From Pollutimonas sp036675275 (GTDB lineage Bacteria > Pseudomonadota > Gammaproteobacteria > Burkholderiales > Burkholderiaceae_B): a stretch of 64,000 nucleotides of DNA. A model generated the notes under the pieces. That model was given only the letters and a program-made list of their open reading frames with translations. It was not told the origin of the DNA and ran no database searches. Below are positions 42,813 through 51,752 of this stretch, one piece after another; position 1 is the stretch's first letter, and every line of letters begins with the position of its first letter. The position numbers and the translations under genes were made by a program. The stretch covers positions 124,001-188,000 of the forward strand of contig JAKFFG010000071.1 in NCBI GenBank assembly GCA_036675275.1, written 5' to 3'.

Positions 42813-43670
42813 ATGCAAAGCTACTTGTCAGGCTCCGACCCTATGAATTTGCGCACCTCCACTGACCCCATCGTGAAGTTTTCCAATGTGGCCCTGGGCT
42901 ACGGAGACTTCACCGTACTGCAAGGCATCGACATCGACGTCCGCCAGGGACAGGTGGTGGCAATGATGGGCGGATCCGGCTCCGGCAAGACCACTTTGCT
43001 ACGTGCCGCCACCGGGCAGATCACGGCAAAAGAAGGCACGATCGCGGTATTTGGCAAGGATATCGCCAAGGAAAGCGGCGAAGACCTGCGCGAGCTGCGC
43101 CAGCGCATGGGCGTGCTGTTCCAACAGGGCGCCTTGTTCACCGACCTTAACGTCTTCGAGAACGTGGCCTTCCCCCTGCGCGAACATACGCAGATTTCCG
43201 AAAGGCAGATCACCGAATGTGTGCTCGAAAAGCTCGACGCCGTCGGCCTGCGCACCGCCGCGCACCTTCGTATCTCGGAAATATCGGGGGGCATGGCGCG
43301 CCGCGTGGCCCTGGCGCGCGCCATCGTGCTCGAGCCCGAATTGATTCTGTACGACGAACCGTTCGCCGGCCTTGACCCCATATCGCTGGGGATTACGGCG
43401 CAACTGATACGCAGCCTGACCGACCGGCTCAATTGCGCCTCCATTCTTATTACGCACGACGTGGCCGAGTCTTTCATGATTGCCGATCATGTCTATATGG
43501 TCGGACAAGGCAAGCTGATTGCCAGCGGTACGCCCGATGAACTATCTGCGTCGGAAGACCCCTATGTGCGCCAATTCCTGAAAGGCCAGCCGGACGGGCC
43601 CATTGCTTTTCATTACCCCGCTACGCCGGCTTTCTCCAAGTGGCTGGATCAACATACGGGCCGCTCATGA
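42813..43670 (+). CDS. mlaF: Phospholipid ABC transporter ATPase MlaF
   Basis: ATPase of 285 residues. Walker A is GGSGSGKT (53-60), signature ISGGMARR, Walker B LILYDEPFAGLDPIS, H-loop ILITHDVAES. These match MlaF, the energising subunit of the retrograde outer-membrane lipid transport complex. AAAGGA precedes the ATG at 42813; an internal ATG at 42843 (MNLRTSTDPIVKF) lines up better with short homologues but lacks a ribosome-binding site. Its stop overlaps the mlaE start (ATGA). Confidence 0.92.
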   Translation: MQSYLSGSDPMNLRTSTDPIVKFSNVALGYGDFTVLQGIDIDVRQGQVVAMMGGSGSGKTTLLRAATGQITAKEGTIAVFGKDIAKESGEDLRELRQRMGVLFQQGALFTDLNVFENVAFPLREHTQISERQITECVLEKLDAVGLRTAAHLRISEISGGMARRVALARAIVLEPELILYDEPFAGLDPISLGITAQLIRSLTDRLNCASILITHDVAESFMIADHVYMVGQGKLIASGTPDELSASEDPYVRQFLKGQPDGPIAFHYPATPAFSKWLDQHTGRS

Positions 43671-44455
43671 CGACTCCTGTTCAATCCATTGCGAGCCTCG
43701 GGGCAAAAGTACGCCACAGCATCAACGGACTGGGCGCCTTCATGCGCCTGACCGGCGCCATACTGGCGCGCAGCGGCAGCGCCTTGAAACGCCCGGGACT
43801 GGTGTCGCAGCAAATTCATTTTATCGGCAACTATTCCCTGCTTATCATCGCGGTATCAGGCCTTTTCGTCGGTTTCGTTCTGGGTTTGCAGGGTTATTAC
43901 ACGCTGAATCGCTACGGCTCCGAAGAAGCGCTGGGCTTGTTGGTGGCCCTGTCGCTGACGCGCGAACTGGGCCCCGTTGTCACCGCCCTGCTTTTTGCCG
44001 GGCGTGCGGGCACATCGCTTACCGCCGAGATAGGTCTGATGAAAGCCGGCGAACAGCTCGCAGCCATGGAGGTCATGGCCGTAGACCCCATACGGCGCGT
44101 GCTGGTCCCGCGGTTTTGGGGCGGGGTCATCGCCATGCCCATTCTGGCGGCCGTTTTTTCCATGGTCGGCATCCTGGGCGGATGGATCGTCGGCGTGCTG
44201 CTCATCGGCATCGATCCGGGCGTTTTCTGGTCCCAGATGCAAGGCGGCGTGGATGTATTCAAGGATGTGCTCAACGGCGTCATAAAAAGCGTGGTGTTCG
44301 GCATTGCCGTCACATTGATCGCACTGCATGCCGGCTGGACAGCCAAGGCGACACCCGAGGGCGTATCCCGCGCGACCACACGCACTGTGGTCGCCGGATC
44401 TCTGGTGGTGCTGGGGCTGGACTTTGTACTTACCGCGCTGATGTTCAGCAATTAA
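43667..44455 (+). CDS. mlaE: Lipid asymmetry maintenance permease MlaE
   Basis: Membrane protein of 262 residues from the ATG at 43667. Family segments are QIHFIGNYSLLIIAVSGLFVGFVLGLQGYYTLNRYGSEEALGLLVALSLTRELGPVVTALLFAGRAGTSLTAEIGLMKAGEQLAAMEVMAVDPIRRVLVPRFWGG, cut here as one continuous conserved stretch covering residues 45-145. It forms the inner-membrane core of the MlaFED complex. Confidence 0.93.
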   Translation: MTTPVQSIASLGAKVRHSINGLGAFMRLTGAILARSGSALKRPGLVSQQIHFIGNYSLLIIAVSGLFVGFVLGLQGYYTLNRYGSEEALGLLVALSLTRELGPVVTALLFAGRAGTSLTAEIGLMKAGEQLAAMEVMAVDPIRRVLVPRFWGGVIAMPILAAVFSMVGILGGWIVGVLLIGIDPGVFWSQMQGGVDVFKDVLNGVIKSVVFGIAVTLIALHAGWTAKATPEGVSRATTRTVVAGSLVVLGLDFVLTALMFSN

Positions 44456-44474
44456 CGATATAGACGGATCAATC

Positions 44475-44951
44475 ATGACGCGTGAAAAAACCGATTTCTG
44501 GGTAGGCCTGTTCGTGTTGCTGGGGGGAGTCGCCCTGGTATTCCTGGCCTTGCAAGCGGGCAATATGAATTCCTTCTCGCTGGCGCCAACCTACACCGTG
44601 CAGGCTCATTTCGACAACCTTGGCGGACTAAAAGTACGAGCGCCCGTCAAGAGCAGCGGCGTGGTGGTCGGCCGCGTGGCCAGCATAGGGTTCGACAACG
44701 TCCGCTACCAGGCGGTGGCTACACTGGCCCTGGAAGAAAAATACGAGTTTCCCAGTGATTCGTCCGCGTCCATTCTTACGTCGGGATTGCTGGGCGAACA
44801 GTACATAGGGCTGACTCCCGGCGGCGAGGACAAAATGCTGGAAGAAAACAGCGAAATCCAGTATACGCAGAGCGCAGTCGTACTGGAAGAGCTGATCAGC
44901 AAGTTCCTGTACAGTTCGGCCGACAAGGAAGGAACGCCGACAAAACCCTAA
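44475..44951 (+). CDS. mlaD: MCE-domain lipid-binding protein MlaD
   Basis: Protein of 158 residues with one N-terminal membrane anchor (TDFWVGLFVLLGGVALVFLALQAG) and one MCE domain (YTVQAHFDNLGGLKVRAPVKSSGVVVGRVASIGFDN), ending in the short tail YSSADKEGTPTKP. It forms the hexameric periplasmic ring of the Mla complex. The length matches that of single-MCE MlaD proteins of betaproteobacteria. It starts 19 bases after mlaE. Confidence 0.93.
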   Translation: MTREKTDFWVGLFVLLGGVALVFLALQAGNMNSFSLAPTYTVQAHFDNLGGLKVRAPVKSSGVVVGRVASIGFDNVRYQAVATLALEEKYEFPSDSSASILTSGLLGEQYIGLTPGGEDKMLEENSEIQYTQSAVVLEELISKFLYSSADKEGTPTKP

Positions 44952-45004
44952 AGTCGGACACAGCCGTTTACAATCACCGGTGCTCAAAAATAACCACGAA
45001 CTAC

Positions 45005-45844
45005 ATGACTCACTCTAAGCCACTGGCCGGAAACCGCGGCCGACGCCTCATTCGTATGACAGCCTTGCTCGGCGCTACGACGCTCGCGGCGGGATGCGCC
45101 ACGGTCAATAATCCGAACCCTGACGACCCGTGGGAAAGCTATAACCGCAGCATGTACGCCTTCAACGACACGGTTGATCGCGCTTTGCTGAAACCTATTG
45201 CCACCGGCTACGACACCATTACGCCGCAGCCGGTGCAAACCTGCGTCCACAATATATTCAACAACGTGGTCGATGTCTGGTCTGCCTTCAACAGTTTCCT
45301 GCAGGCCCGCGGCCACGACTTTTTCAATACGATGGGCCGCGTGCTGTTCAATACCACCATGGGTCTGGGCGGCTGTATCGACGTAGCGTCCATGAATGGC
45401 TCCACGCGCATCCAGAACGATTTCGGCGTTACGCTGGGCGTCTGGGGCCTGGGATCCGGTCCCTATGTCGTACTGCCCTTCCTGGGTTCCAGCTCGGTAC
45501 GCGACGGCGCCGGCATGCTGGGCACCATAGCGGCAGGCGTTTCGCCCATTACGCCCGTGTTCGAAATCGACAATATCCCCTTGCGCAATTCGATTGTTGC
45601 CTTGTACACCGTCGACACACGGGCCAACCTGCTCGATGCCGATGAACTGGTCAACGAAGTTGCCCTGGACCGCTACAGCTTTATTCGCGACGCTTATATC
45701 CAGCGCCGGAAAGCACAGGTAGACAGCCGCCGTGCGGGCACCAACTTGCCCGACTACAGCGAAAGCGGCCTGCCCGACTATGACGCCGACAACCTGCCCG
45801 ACTACTCGGACGACGAAGCCGCCGCTCCCAAGGCGGCACAGTAA
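45005..45844 (+). CDS. mlaA: Outer-membrane lipoprotein MlaA (VacJ)
   Basis: Lipoprotein of 279 residues. The signal peptide ends in the lipobox LAAGC near residue 29. The MlaA fold is shown by DPWESYNRSMYAFNDTVDRALLKPIATGYDTITPQPVQTCVHNIFNNV and FGVTLGVWGLGSGPYVVLPFLGSSSVRDGAG. It removes surface phospholipid and passes it to MlaC. The C-terminus carries three 8-residue repeats LPDYSESG, LPDYDADN and LPDYSDDE (residues 248-271), an acidic tail not part of the family core. Confidence 0.94.
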   Translation: MTHSKPLAGNRGRRLIRMTALLGATTLAAGCATVNNPNPDDPWESYNRSMYAFNDTVDRALLKPIATGYDTITPQPVQTCVHNIFNNVVDVWSAFNSFLQARGHDFFNTMGRVLFNTTMGLGGCIDVASMNGSTRIQNDFGVTLGVWGLGSGPYVVLPFLGSSSVRDGAGMLGTIAAGVSPITPVFEIDNIPLRNSIVALYTVDTRANLLDADELVNEVALDRYSFIRDAYIQRRKAQVDSRRAGTNLPDYSESGLPDYDADNLPDYSDDEAAAPKAAQ

Positions 45845-45849
45845 TCAGG

Positions 45850-46512
45850 ATGCACATGTTCAAAACTCTTTCTTCAATCATCTCTTTAAGTAGCGCCCGA
45901 CGCCTGCTGGGTGCGGGCGTGCTTGGCCTGGCCTTTGCAGGCATGGGCGCGGCACAGGCGCAAACCAGTGTCGGCGCCGGCAAATCGCCCAGCGATTTCG
46001 TAGAAACCGTTGCCAACGATGCCCTGAATGCCGTCAAGCAAGACCAGAGCGTCAAGGCCGGCGACCTGGCCCGCATCAACAAGGTCATCAACGAATACGT
46101 GCTGCCTTACGTGAACCTGGAAAAAACCACCCGGCTCGCGGCGGGGCGCCACTGGCGCCAGGCTACGCCGCAACAGCAGCGCGATCTGGTGGAGGCCTTC
46201 AAGGGAACGCTCATCCGCACCTACAGCGGCGCATTCACAAGAGTCGACCAAGCATCTTCCTTTTCCATGCTGCCATTCCGCGGTAACGTCAACGCGGACG
46301 ACCTGGTCGTGCGTTCCATGCTGTCGCAAGGTAACGGACCGTCGGTGGGCATAGACTACCGCCTGGAAAAAACACCACAGGGCTGGAAAATCTACGATCT
46401 GAATGTGGAAGGCATCTGGTTGATCCAGAACTACCGCAACCAGTTCTCCCAGCAAATTTCACAAAATGGCGTAGACGGGCTGATTGCCGCGCTGAACAAA
46501 CGTAATCAGTAA
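45850..46512 (+). CDS. mlaC: Periplasmic phospholipid carrier MlaC
   Basis: Protein of 220 residues with a signal peptide ending AQAQTSVG near residue 37-42. Family segments are YVNLEKTTRLAAGRHWRQATPQQQRDLVEAFKGTLIRTYSGAF and RVDYRLEKTPQGWKIYDLNVEGIWLIQNYRNQFSQQI (here VGIDYRLEKTPQGWKIYD). It shuttles lipid between MlaA and MlaD. Starts at 45850 and 45856 are both possible. A strong terminator follows; the usual mlaB gene does not. Confidence 0.93.
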   Translation: MHMFKTLSSIISLSSARRLLGAGVLGLAFAGMGAAQAQTSVGAGKSPSDFVETVANDALNAVKQDQSVKAGDLARINKVINEYVLPYVNLEKTTRLAAGRHWRQATPQQQRDLVEAFKGTLIRTYSGAFTRVDQASSFSMLPFRGNVNADDLVVRSMLSQGNGPSVGIDYRLEKTPQGWKIYDLNVEGIWLIQNYRNQFSQQISQNGVDGLIAALNKRNQ

Positions 46513-46540
46513 GTACGGCATGCCAGACCTACTATAATGC

Positions 46541-46574
46541 AAAGCTTGGCTTAATTTTGAGCCAAGCTTTTTTT
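46541..46574 (+). terminator. Intrinsic terminator after mlaC
   Basis: A perfect 11-bp stem, AAAGCTTGGCT (46541-46551) and AGCCAAGCTTT (46560-46570), with an 8-base loop TAATTTTG and a T run to 46574. It lies 28 bases after the mlaC stop and 7 bases before the next start codon, so it probably ends or attenuates the Mla transcript. Confidence 0.88.
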
Positions 46575-46580
46575 ATTGCC

Positions 46581-47372
46581 ATGCCTGCCCTCACCCTAGA
46601 AAATATCTCGAAGATTTATCCGGCCCGCCCGCGCAGCATGATGAAGTGGCTGTCTTCAAGGCCCCCGGAGAGCGGTTTCCGGGCCCTGGACGATGTCAGC
46701 CTGACGGTGGAACACGGTGAATTCTTCGGGCTGCTGGGCCCCAACGGGGCCGGCAAGACCACGCTTATTTCCATACTCGCCGGGCTGGCCCGGGCAAGCT
46801 CGGGAACAGCCAGCGTTTGCGGCCACGATGTAGTTACCGACTTCAAGCAGTCGCGCCGCTCGCTGGGCGTAGTGCCCCAGGAAATCGTCTACGATCCCTT
46901 CTTCACCGTGCGTGAATCGCTGCGGCTGCAGTCGGGCTACTTCGGCCTGCGCAACAATGACGACTGGATCGACGAGATCCTGGGCAACCTGGGCTTGTCC
47001 GACAAGGCCGACACGAATATGCGGGCGCTTTCGGGCGGCATGAAACGCCGCGTTCTGGTGGCCCAGGCGCTGGTACACCGCCCGCCGGTCATCATTCTGG
47101 ACGAGCCCACGGCCGGCGTCGATGTCGACCTGCGCCGCACGCTTTGGGAATTCATCGCGCGCCTTAACAAAGAAGGCCACACCATATTGCTGACCACCCA
47201 CTACCTGGAAGAGGCCGAGGCCCTGTGCGGACGCATTGCCATGCTCAAGGGCGGGCGCGTGGTGGCGCTGGACACCACAGCCGCGCTGCTGGCCCGCGTA
47301 GGCGGCACCGACCTCGAAGACGCCTTTGTGCGCATCATGAACGACGATGAGTTCCTGGGGGTGACGGCATGA
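46581..47372 (+). CDS. ABC transporter ATPase (YadG-like)
   Basis: ATPase of 263 residues from the ATG at 46581 (MPALTLENISKIYPARPRS). An upstream in-frame start would lie inside the terminator stem and is rejected. Walker A is GPNGAGKT, signature LSGGMKRR, Walker B VIILDEPTAGVD, H-loop LLTTHYLEEAE. This is the ATPase of a type-2 exporter of the YadGH/DrrAB kind. Its stop overlaps the permease start (ATGA). Confidence 0.9.
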   Translation: MPALTLENISKIYPARPRSMMKWLSSRPPESGFRALDDVSLTVEHGEFFGLLGPNGAGKTTLISILAGLARASSGTASVCGHDVVTDFKQSRRSLGVVPQEIVYDPFFTVRESLRLQSGYFGLRNNDDWIDEILGNLGLSDKADTNMRALSGGMKRRVLVAQALVHRPPVIILDEPTAGVDVDLRRTLWEFIARLNKEGHTILLTTHYLEEAEALCGRIAMLKGGRVVALDTTAALLARVGGTDLEDAFVRIMNDDEFLGVTA

Positions 47373-48163
47373 GCTCATCTCCCCTGATTCAGCCGCGCAC
47401 CGACATGGGCTCGGGCTTTCCCACCCTGCTGCGCAAGGAACTCACCCGTTTCTGGAAGGTCGGGTTCCAGACCATTGCCGCACCGGTCATCACCGCCCTG
47501 CTCTACTTGCTGATTTTTGCACACGTGCTGGAAGACCGGGTGCAGGTGTTCGGCACTGTGCCCTACACCTCCTTCCTGATACCGGGCCTGATGATGATGA
47601 GCATGTTGCAGAATGCCTTCGCCAATCCGTCTTCATCGCTCATCCAAAGCCGCATCACCGGCAACCTGGTGTTCATTCTGCTGCCGCCCTTGTCGCACCG
47701 CGAGATTTTCGCGGCCTATATTCTTGCGGCCATCGTGCGCGGGCTTTGCGTGGGGGCCTGTGTCTGGCTGGTGGCCTTGTTCTTTGTTCCCCTGCCGGTT
47801 TCCAATGTGCTGTGGGTGCTGGTGTTTGCCGTGCTGTCTTGCGGAATCATGGGCACACTGGGCGTAATCGCCGGGCTGTGGTCCGAGAAGTTCGACCAGC
47901 TGGCCGCCTTCCAGAACTTCCTCATCATGCCCGCCACTTTCCTGTCCGGGGTGTTCTATTCCATACACAGCCTTCCTCCGTTCTGGCTGGCCGTCTCCCG
48001 CTGGAACCCTATCTTTTATACGATAGACGGATTTCGCTACGGTTTTTTCGCTGTATCGGACGTATCGCCCTGGCACAGCCTGGCGGTTGTCGCCGCGGTA
48101 TTTGCCGTACTTTGCTTTTTTGCCATGCGCCTGTTGGCCAGCGGCTATAAACTTCGGAATTAA
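47369..48163 (+). CDS. ABC-2 type exporter permease (YadH-like)
   Basis: Membrane protein of 264 residues with six predicted helices. The N-terminal TLLRKELTRFWKVGFQTIAAPVITALLYLLIF and the conserved VFYSIHSLPPFWLAVSRWNPIFYTIDGFRYGFF near residues 190-222 match YadH. It pairs with the preceding ATPase; the substrate is unknown, though proximity to Mla genes suggests an envelope component. Confidence 0.9.
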   Translation: MSSSPLIQPRTDMGSGFPTLLRKELTRFWKVGFQTIAAPVITALLYLLIFAHVLEDRVQVFGTVPYTSFLIPGLMMMSMLQNAFANPSSSLIQSRITGNLVFILLPPLSHREIFAAYILAAIVRGLCVGACVWLVALFFVPLPVSNVLWVLVFAVLSCGIMGTLGVIAGLWSEKFDQLAAFQNFLIMPATFLSGVFYSIHSLPPFWLAVSRWNPIFYTIDGFRYGFFAVSDVSPWHSLAVVAAVFAVLCFFAMRLLASGYKLRN

Positions 48164-48168
48164 TTGCC

Positions 48169-48417
48169 ATGTTGCCTACCCCTGAACAAGTACGCCAGTA
48201 CATCGCCGATAACCTGCCCTGCGACCACCTTGAAGTCCAGGGCGACGGATCGCACTTCGAAGCGCTGATCGTCAGCCCGTCTTTCGAAGGCAAACGCCTT
48301 ATCGCACGCCATCAGCTGGTGTATTCGGCACTGGGCGAGCGCATGAAGGCCGAGATCCACGCTTTGTCGATGCGCACGCTGACCCCTGCCGAATACAAGG
48401 CAAACCCAAATGGATAA
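48169..48417 (+). CDS. ibaG: BolA family iron-sulfur protein IbaG
   Basis: Protein of 82 residues of the BolA fold. VQGDGSHFEALIVSPSFEGKRLIARHQLVYSALGERMKAEIHALSMRTLTPAEY contains the conserved His in DGSHF and the RHQLVY segment used with monothiol glutaredoxins to bind [2Fe-2S]. ibaG-murA adjacency is also found in E. coli. Its end overlaps murA by 8 bases. Confidence 0.93.
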   Translation: MLPTPEQVRQYIADNLPCDHLEVQGDGSHFEALIVSPSFEGKRLIARHQLVYSALGERMKAEIHALSMRTLTPAEYKANPNG

Positions 48418-49675
48418 GCTGCTGATCACCGGCGGCAATCGCCTCGAGGGCGAAGTTGCCATATCGGGCGCCAAGAATGCGGCCCTGCCCATCCTGTGCG
48501 CCAGCCTGCTTACCGCCGACACCATCACCCTCGAAAACGTGCCGGGCTTGAAGGACATCGGCACCACCCTGCGGCTGCTGGGCCAGTTGGGCGTGCAATC
48601 CCAACGAAGTGGACCGGGCCAGCTGGAGCTGAACGCCGCCCAGATAAGCAGCCTGGAAGCGCCCTACGAACTGGTCAAGACCATGCGGGCTTCCATACTG
48701 GTGCTGGGCCCGCTGCTGACACGTTTCGGTGAAGCCCGCGTCAGCCTGCCCGGCGGCTGCGCCATCGGCCAGCGCCCGGTAGACCAGCACATCAAGGGCC
48801 TGGAAGCCATGGGCGCCGAGATCGAGATCGAGCATGGCTTTGTCGTGGCCAAGGCCAAGCGGCTCAAGGGCGCGTCCATACGCACCGACATGGTGACCGT
48901 AACGGGTACAGAGAACCTGTTGATGGCCGCCGTCCTGGCCGAGGGCCAGACCATACTCGAAAATGCGGCACGCGAGCCGGAAATCGTCGACCTGGCCGAG
49001 CTGCTCAACAAAATGGGCGCCCGCATCCAGGGACACGGCAGCGACCGCATCATTATCGATGGCGTAGACAGCCTGCACGGAGCCAGCCACCGCGTCGTGG
49101 CCGACCGCATCGAGGCCGGCACCTTCCTGTGCGCCGTCGGCGCCACGGGCGGCGACATCATGCTGCTCCATGCCGCGCCCGCCACCATGGGCGCCATCAT
49201 CGACAAACTGCGCGAAGCCGGACTTGCCATCGAATGCGGCGACGACTGGATACGCGGCACCATGAACCGGCGCCCGCGCGCGACCAGCTTCCGCACGCGC
49301 GAATACCCCGGTTTTCCCACCGACATGCAGGCCCAGCTGATGGCTTTGAACGCCATCGCCGACGGCACCGCCGTCATCGCGGAAAACATCTTTGAAAACC
49401 GCTACATGCACGTCCAGGAATTGGGTCGCATGGGCGCGCAGATCGAGATCGAAGGCCACACCGCGGTCGTGACCGGTGTTGCGCAACTCTCGGGCGCCAC
49501 CGTCATGGCCACCGATCTGCGCGCGTCGGCAAGCCTGGTCATCGCGGGACTGGCGGCCAGCGGCGATACCGTGGTCGAACGCATCTATCATCTGGATCGC
49601 GGCTACGAGCGCATGGAAGAAAAGCTGCGTTCAGTAGGCGCCAATATCCAACGCCTGACCCAGGAAGCCGCATGA
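48410..49675 (+). CDS. murA: UDP-N-acetylglucosamine 1-carboxyvinyltransferase
   Basis: Protein of 421 residues that adds enolpyruvate to UDP-GlcNAc, the first committed step of peptidoglycan synthesis. The active-site cysteine is Cys117 in LPGGCAIGQRP, so fosfomycin sensitivity of the target is expected. The substrate lysine is in GAKNAALPIL near residue 22, and HAAPATMGAIIDKLREAG and DMQAQLMALN are conserved. It overlaps hisG by four bases. Confidence 0.95.
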   Translation: MDKLLITGGNRLEGEVAISGAKNAALPILCASLLTADTITLENVPGLKDIGTTLRLLGQLGVQSQRSGPGQLELNAAQISSLEAPYELVKTMRASILVLGPLLTRFGEARVSLPGGCAIGQRPVDQHIKGLEAMGAEIEIEHGFVVAKAKRLKGASIRTDMVTVTGTENLLMAAVLAEGQTILENAAREPEIVDLAELLNKMGARIQGHGSDRIIIDGVDSLHGASHRVVADRIEAGTFLCAVGATGGDIMLLHAAPATMGAIIDKLREAGLAIECGDDWIRGTMNRRPRATSFRTREYPGFPTDMQAQLMALNAIADGTAVIAENIFENRYMHVQELGRMGAQIEIEGHTAVVTGVAQLSGATVMATDLRASASLVIAGLAASGDTVVERIYHLDRGYERMEEKLRSVGANIQRLTQEAA

Positions 49676-50343
49676 GCCCAGCCAGCCTAGACCGCCCCCT
49701 TACGCTAGCCTTGTCCAAAGGGCGTATCTTCGACGAGACCATGCCCTTGCTGGAAGCGGCGGGCGTGCACGTCACCGAGAATCCCGAAACCTCGCGCAAG
49801 CTCATACTGCCCACCAGCAGTCCCGATCTGCAACTGATCATCGTGCGCGCCTCCGATGTGCCGACTTATGTCCAGTATGGCGCAGCCGACTTCGGCATCG
49901 CGGGCAAGGATGTGCTGTACGAGCACGCCGCCGAACATCCCGGGGGCCTGTATCAGCCCATAGACCTGAACATTGCCCGCTGCCGCCTGTGCGTCGCCGT
50001 ACGCCAGGGCTTCGACTACCAGGCTGCGGTGCGGCAAGGTTCGCGCCTGAGGGTTGCCACCAAGTATGTGCAGGCCGCCCGCGAACACTTTGCGCGCAAG
50101 GGCGTGTACGTCGACCTGATCAAGCTATATGGTTCCATGGAACTGGCTCCGCTGGTCGGTCTGGCCGACGCCATCGTCGACCTGGTCTCCAGCGGCGGTA
50201 CGCTCAAGGCGAATAATCTGGTTGCCGTGGAAGACGTGGCCGAAATCTCATCGCGCCTGATCGTCAACCAGGCAGCGCTCAAGACGCGTGCTGCAAAACT
50301 GCAACCGCTCATCGATTCTTTCAGGCGGGCATCGGCAGGTTGA
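49672..50343 (+). CDS. hisG: ATP phosphoribosyltransferase, short form
   Basis: Protein of 223 residues catalysing the first step of histidine biosynthesis. The short form lacks the C-terminal regulatory domain and needs HisZ, which is not in this window. Signatures are LTLALSKGRIFDETMPLLEAAG, DFGIAGKDVLYEH and the PRPP-binding ADAIVDLVSSGGTLKANNL. Confidence 0.95.
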   Translation: MSPASLDRPLTLALSKGRIFDETMPLLEAAGVHVTENPETSRKLILPTSSPDLQLIIVRASDVPTYVQYGAADFGIAGKDVLYEHAAEHPGGLYQPIDLNIARCRLCVAVRQGFDYQAAVRQGSRLRVATKYVQAAREHFARKGVYVDLIKLYGSMELAPLVGLADAIVDLVSSGGTLKANNLVAVEDVAEISSRLIVNQAALKTRAAKLQPLIDSFRRASAG

Positions 50344-50437
50344 ATCACGGGGACTCGCCCAGCGGTCCCACTGCCACGTTGTCCGCGCGTTACGGTATAC
50401 ACTCATCATTACAACCAGTATTCCTCTGCGCCCAACC

Positions 50438-51751
50438 ATGCCGATTACCCGTTTAAGTACTCTATCCGATACTTTCGAGCGTACGCTTCGCACGCTGCTT
50501 GCCTTCGACGCCTCGCAAGATGAATCCATCGAGCGCGCCACCGCCGATATCCTGCGCCATGTGCAGGAACAGGGCGACCAGGCGGTGCTGGACTACACGC
50601 AGCGCTTTGATCGCGTCTCGGCACCCTCGCTTGCAGCGCTTGAAATAGAACGCGGCGAATGGCTGGCTGCGCTTAACGCTTTGCCGGCCGCCCAGCGCAA
50701 GGCGCTGGAAACCGCGGCCGAGCGCGTGCGCAGCTACCATGCCCATCAGCGCGCGGAAACCTGGACCTACACCGAAGCCGACGGCACGATCTTGGGCCAG
50801 AAAATCACGCCACTGGACCGCGTAGGCCTGTATGTGCCCGGGGGCAAGGCGGCCTACCCGTCTTCCGTGCTCATGAACGCCATACCCGCCAAAGTGGCAG
50901 GCGTGCCCGAAGTCATCATGGTGACGCCCACGCCCGACGGCGTACGCAACCCCATGGTGCTGGCCGCGGCGGCCATCGGCGGCGTGGACCGCGTATGGGG
51001 AATAGGCGGAGCCCAAGCCGTGGCCGCCCTGGCCTACGGCACTCAAACGCTATCGCCGGTCGATAAAATCGTGGGACCGGGCAATGCCTATGTGGCCGCG
51101 GCCAAGCGGCGGGTCTTCGGGACCGTCGGCATCGACATGATCGCCGGGCCCAGCGAAATTCTGATCATTTGCGACGGCACCACGCCCGCTGACTGGATCG
51201 CCATGGACCTGTTTTCGCAGGCCGAGCACGACGAACTCGCCCAGGCCATCCTGCTATGCCCCAGCGCCGGCTACCTGGATGAGGTCGAGGCGGCCATTAC
51301 CCGCCTGTTACCCTCCATGCCGCGGGCCGAAATCATACGCAGCAGCCTGGCTCATCGCGGCGCGCTGATACTGGTGCGCGACCTTGACGAAGCCTGCGCC
51401 ATCGCCAACAATATCGCGCCCGAGCACCTGGAAATTTCCACAGAAAATCCGCAGCGCTGGGCCGATAAAATCCGTCATGCCGGCGCCATTTTTCTGGGCC
51501 GCTACAGCTCCGAATCGCTGGGCGATTACTGCGCCGGACCCAATCACGTGCTGCCCACTTCGCGCACTGCCCGATTTTCCTCGCCGCTGGGCGTGTACGA
51601 CTTCCAGAAGCGCTCCAGCCTTATCCACGTGTCGCAGGCGGGCGCGCAAACGCTGGGGCACGTCGCCGCAACGCTGGCCTATGGCGAAGGGCTTCAGGCC
51701 CACGCCGCCAGCGCCGAATACCGCCTTAACCCTACTGAATTCAAGTCCTGA
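50438..51751 (+). CDS. hisD: Histidinol dehydrogenase
   Basis: Protein of 437 residues from the ATG at 50438 (MPITRLSTLSDTF). It oxidises histidinol to histidine. Conserved segments are DRVGLYVPGGKAAYPSSVLMNAIPAKVAGV, DMIAGPSEILIICD, FSQAEHDELAQAILL with the catalytic Glu-His, and AGPNHVLPTSRTARFSSPLGV. The hisB start follows directly after its stop, so hisC is missing at its usual place. Confidence 0.95.
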   Translation: MPITRLSTLSDTFERTLRTLLAFDASQDESIERATADILRHVQEQGDQAVLDYTQRFDRVSAPSLAALEIERGEWLAALNALPAAQRKALETAAERVRSYHAHQRAETWTYTEADGTILGQKITPLDRVGLYVPGGKAAYPSSVLMNAIPAKVAGVPEVIMVTPTPDGVRNPMVLAAAAIGGVDRVWGIGGAQAVAALAYGTQTLSPVDKIVGPGNAYVAAAKRRVFGTVGIDMIAGPSEILIICDGTTPADWIAMDLFSQAEHDELAQAILLCPSAGYLDEVEAAITRLLPSMPRAEIIRSSLAHRGALILVRDLDEACAIANNIAPEHLEISTENPQRWADKIRHAGAIFLGRYSSESLGDYCAGPNHVLPTSRTARFSSPLGVYDFQKRSSLIHVSQAGAQTLGHVAATLAYGEGLQAHAASAEYRLNPTEFKS

Positions 51752-51752
51752 C

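Noticed and set aside
42776..42814. TTGCGC...TACAAT as a promoter for mlaF
   Set aside because: The spacing of 27 bases is too long for a sigma-70 promoter.
46557..46580. Upstream start for the YadG-like ATPase
   Set aside because: It lies inside the terminator stem and adds residues not seen in the family.
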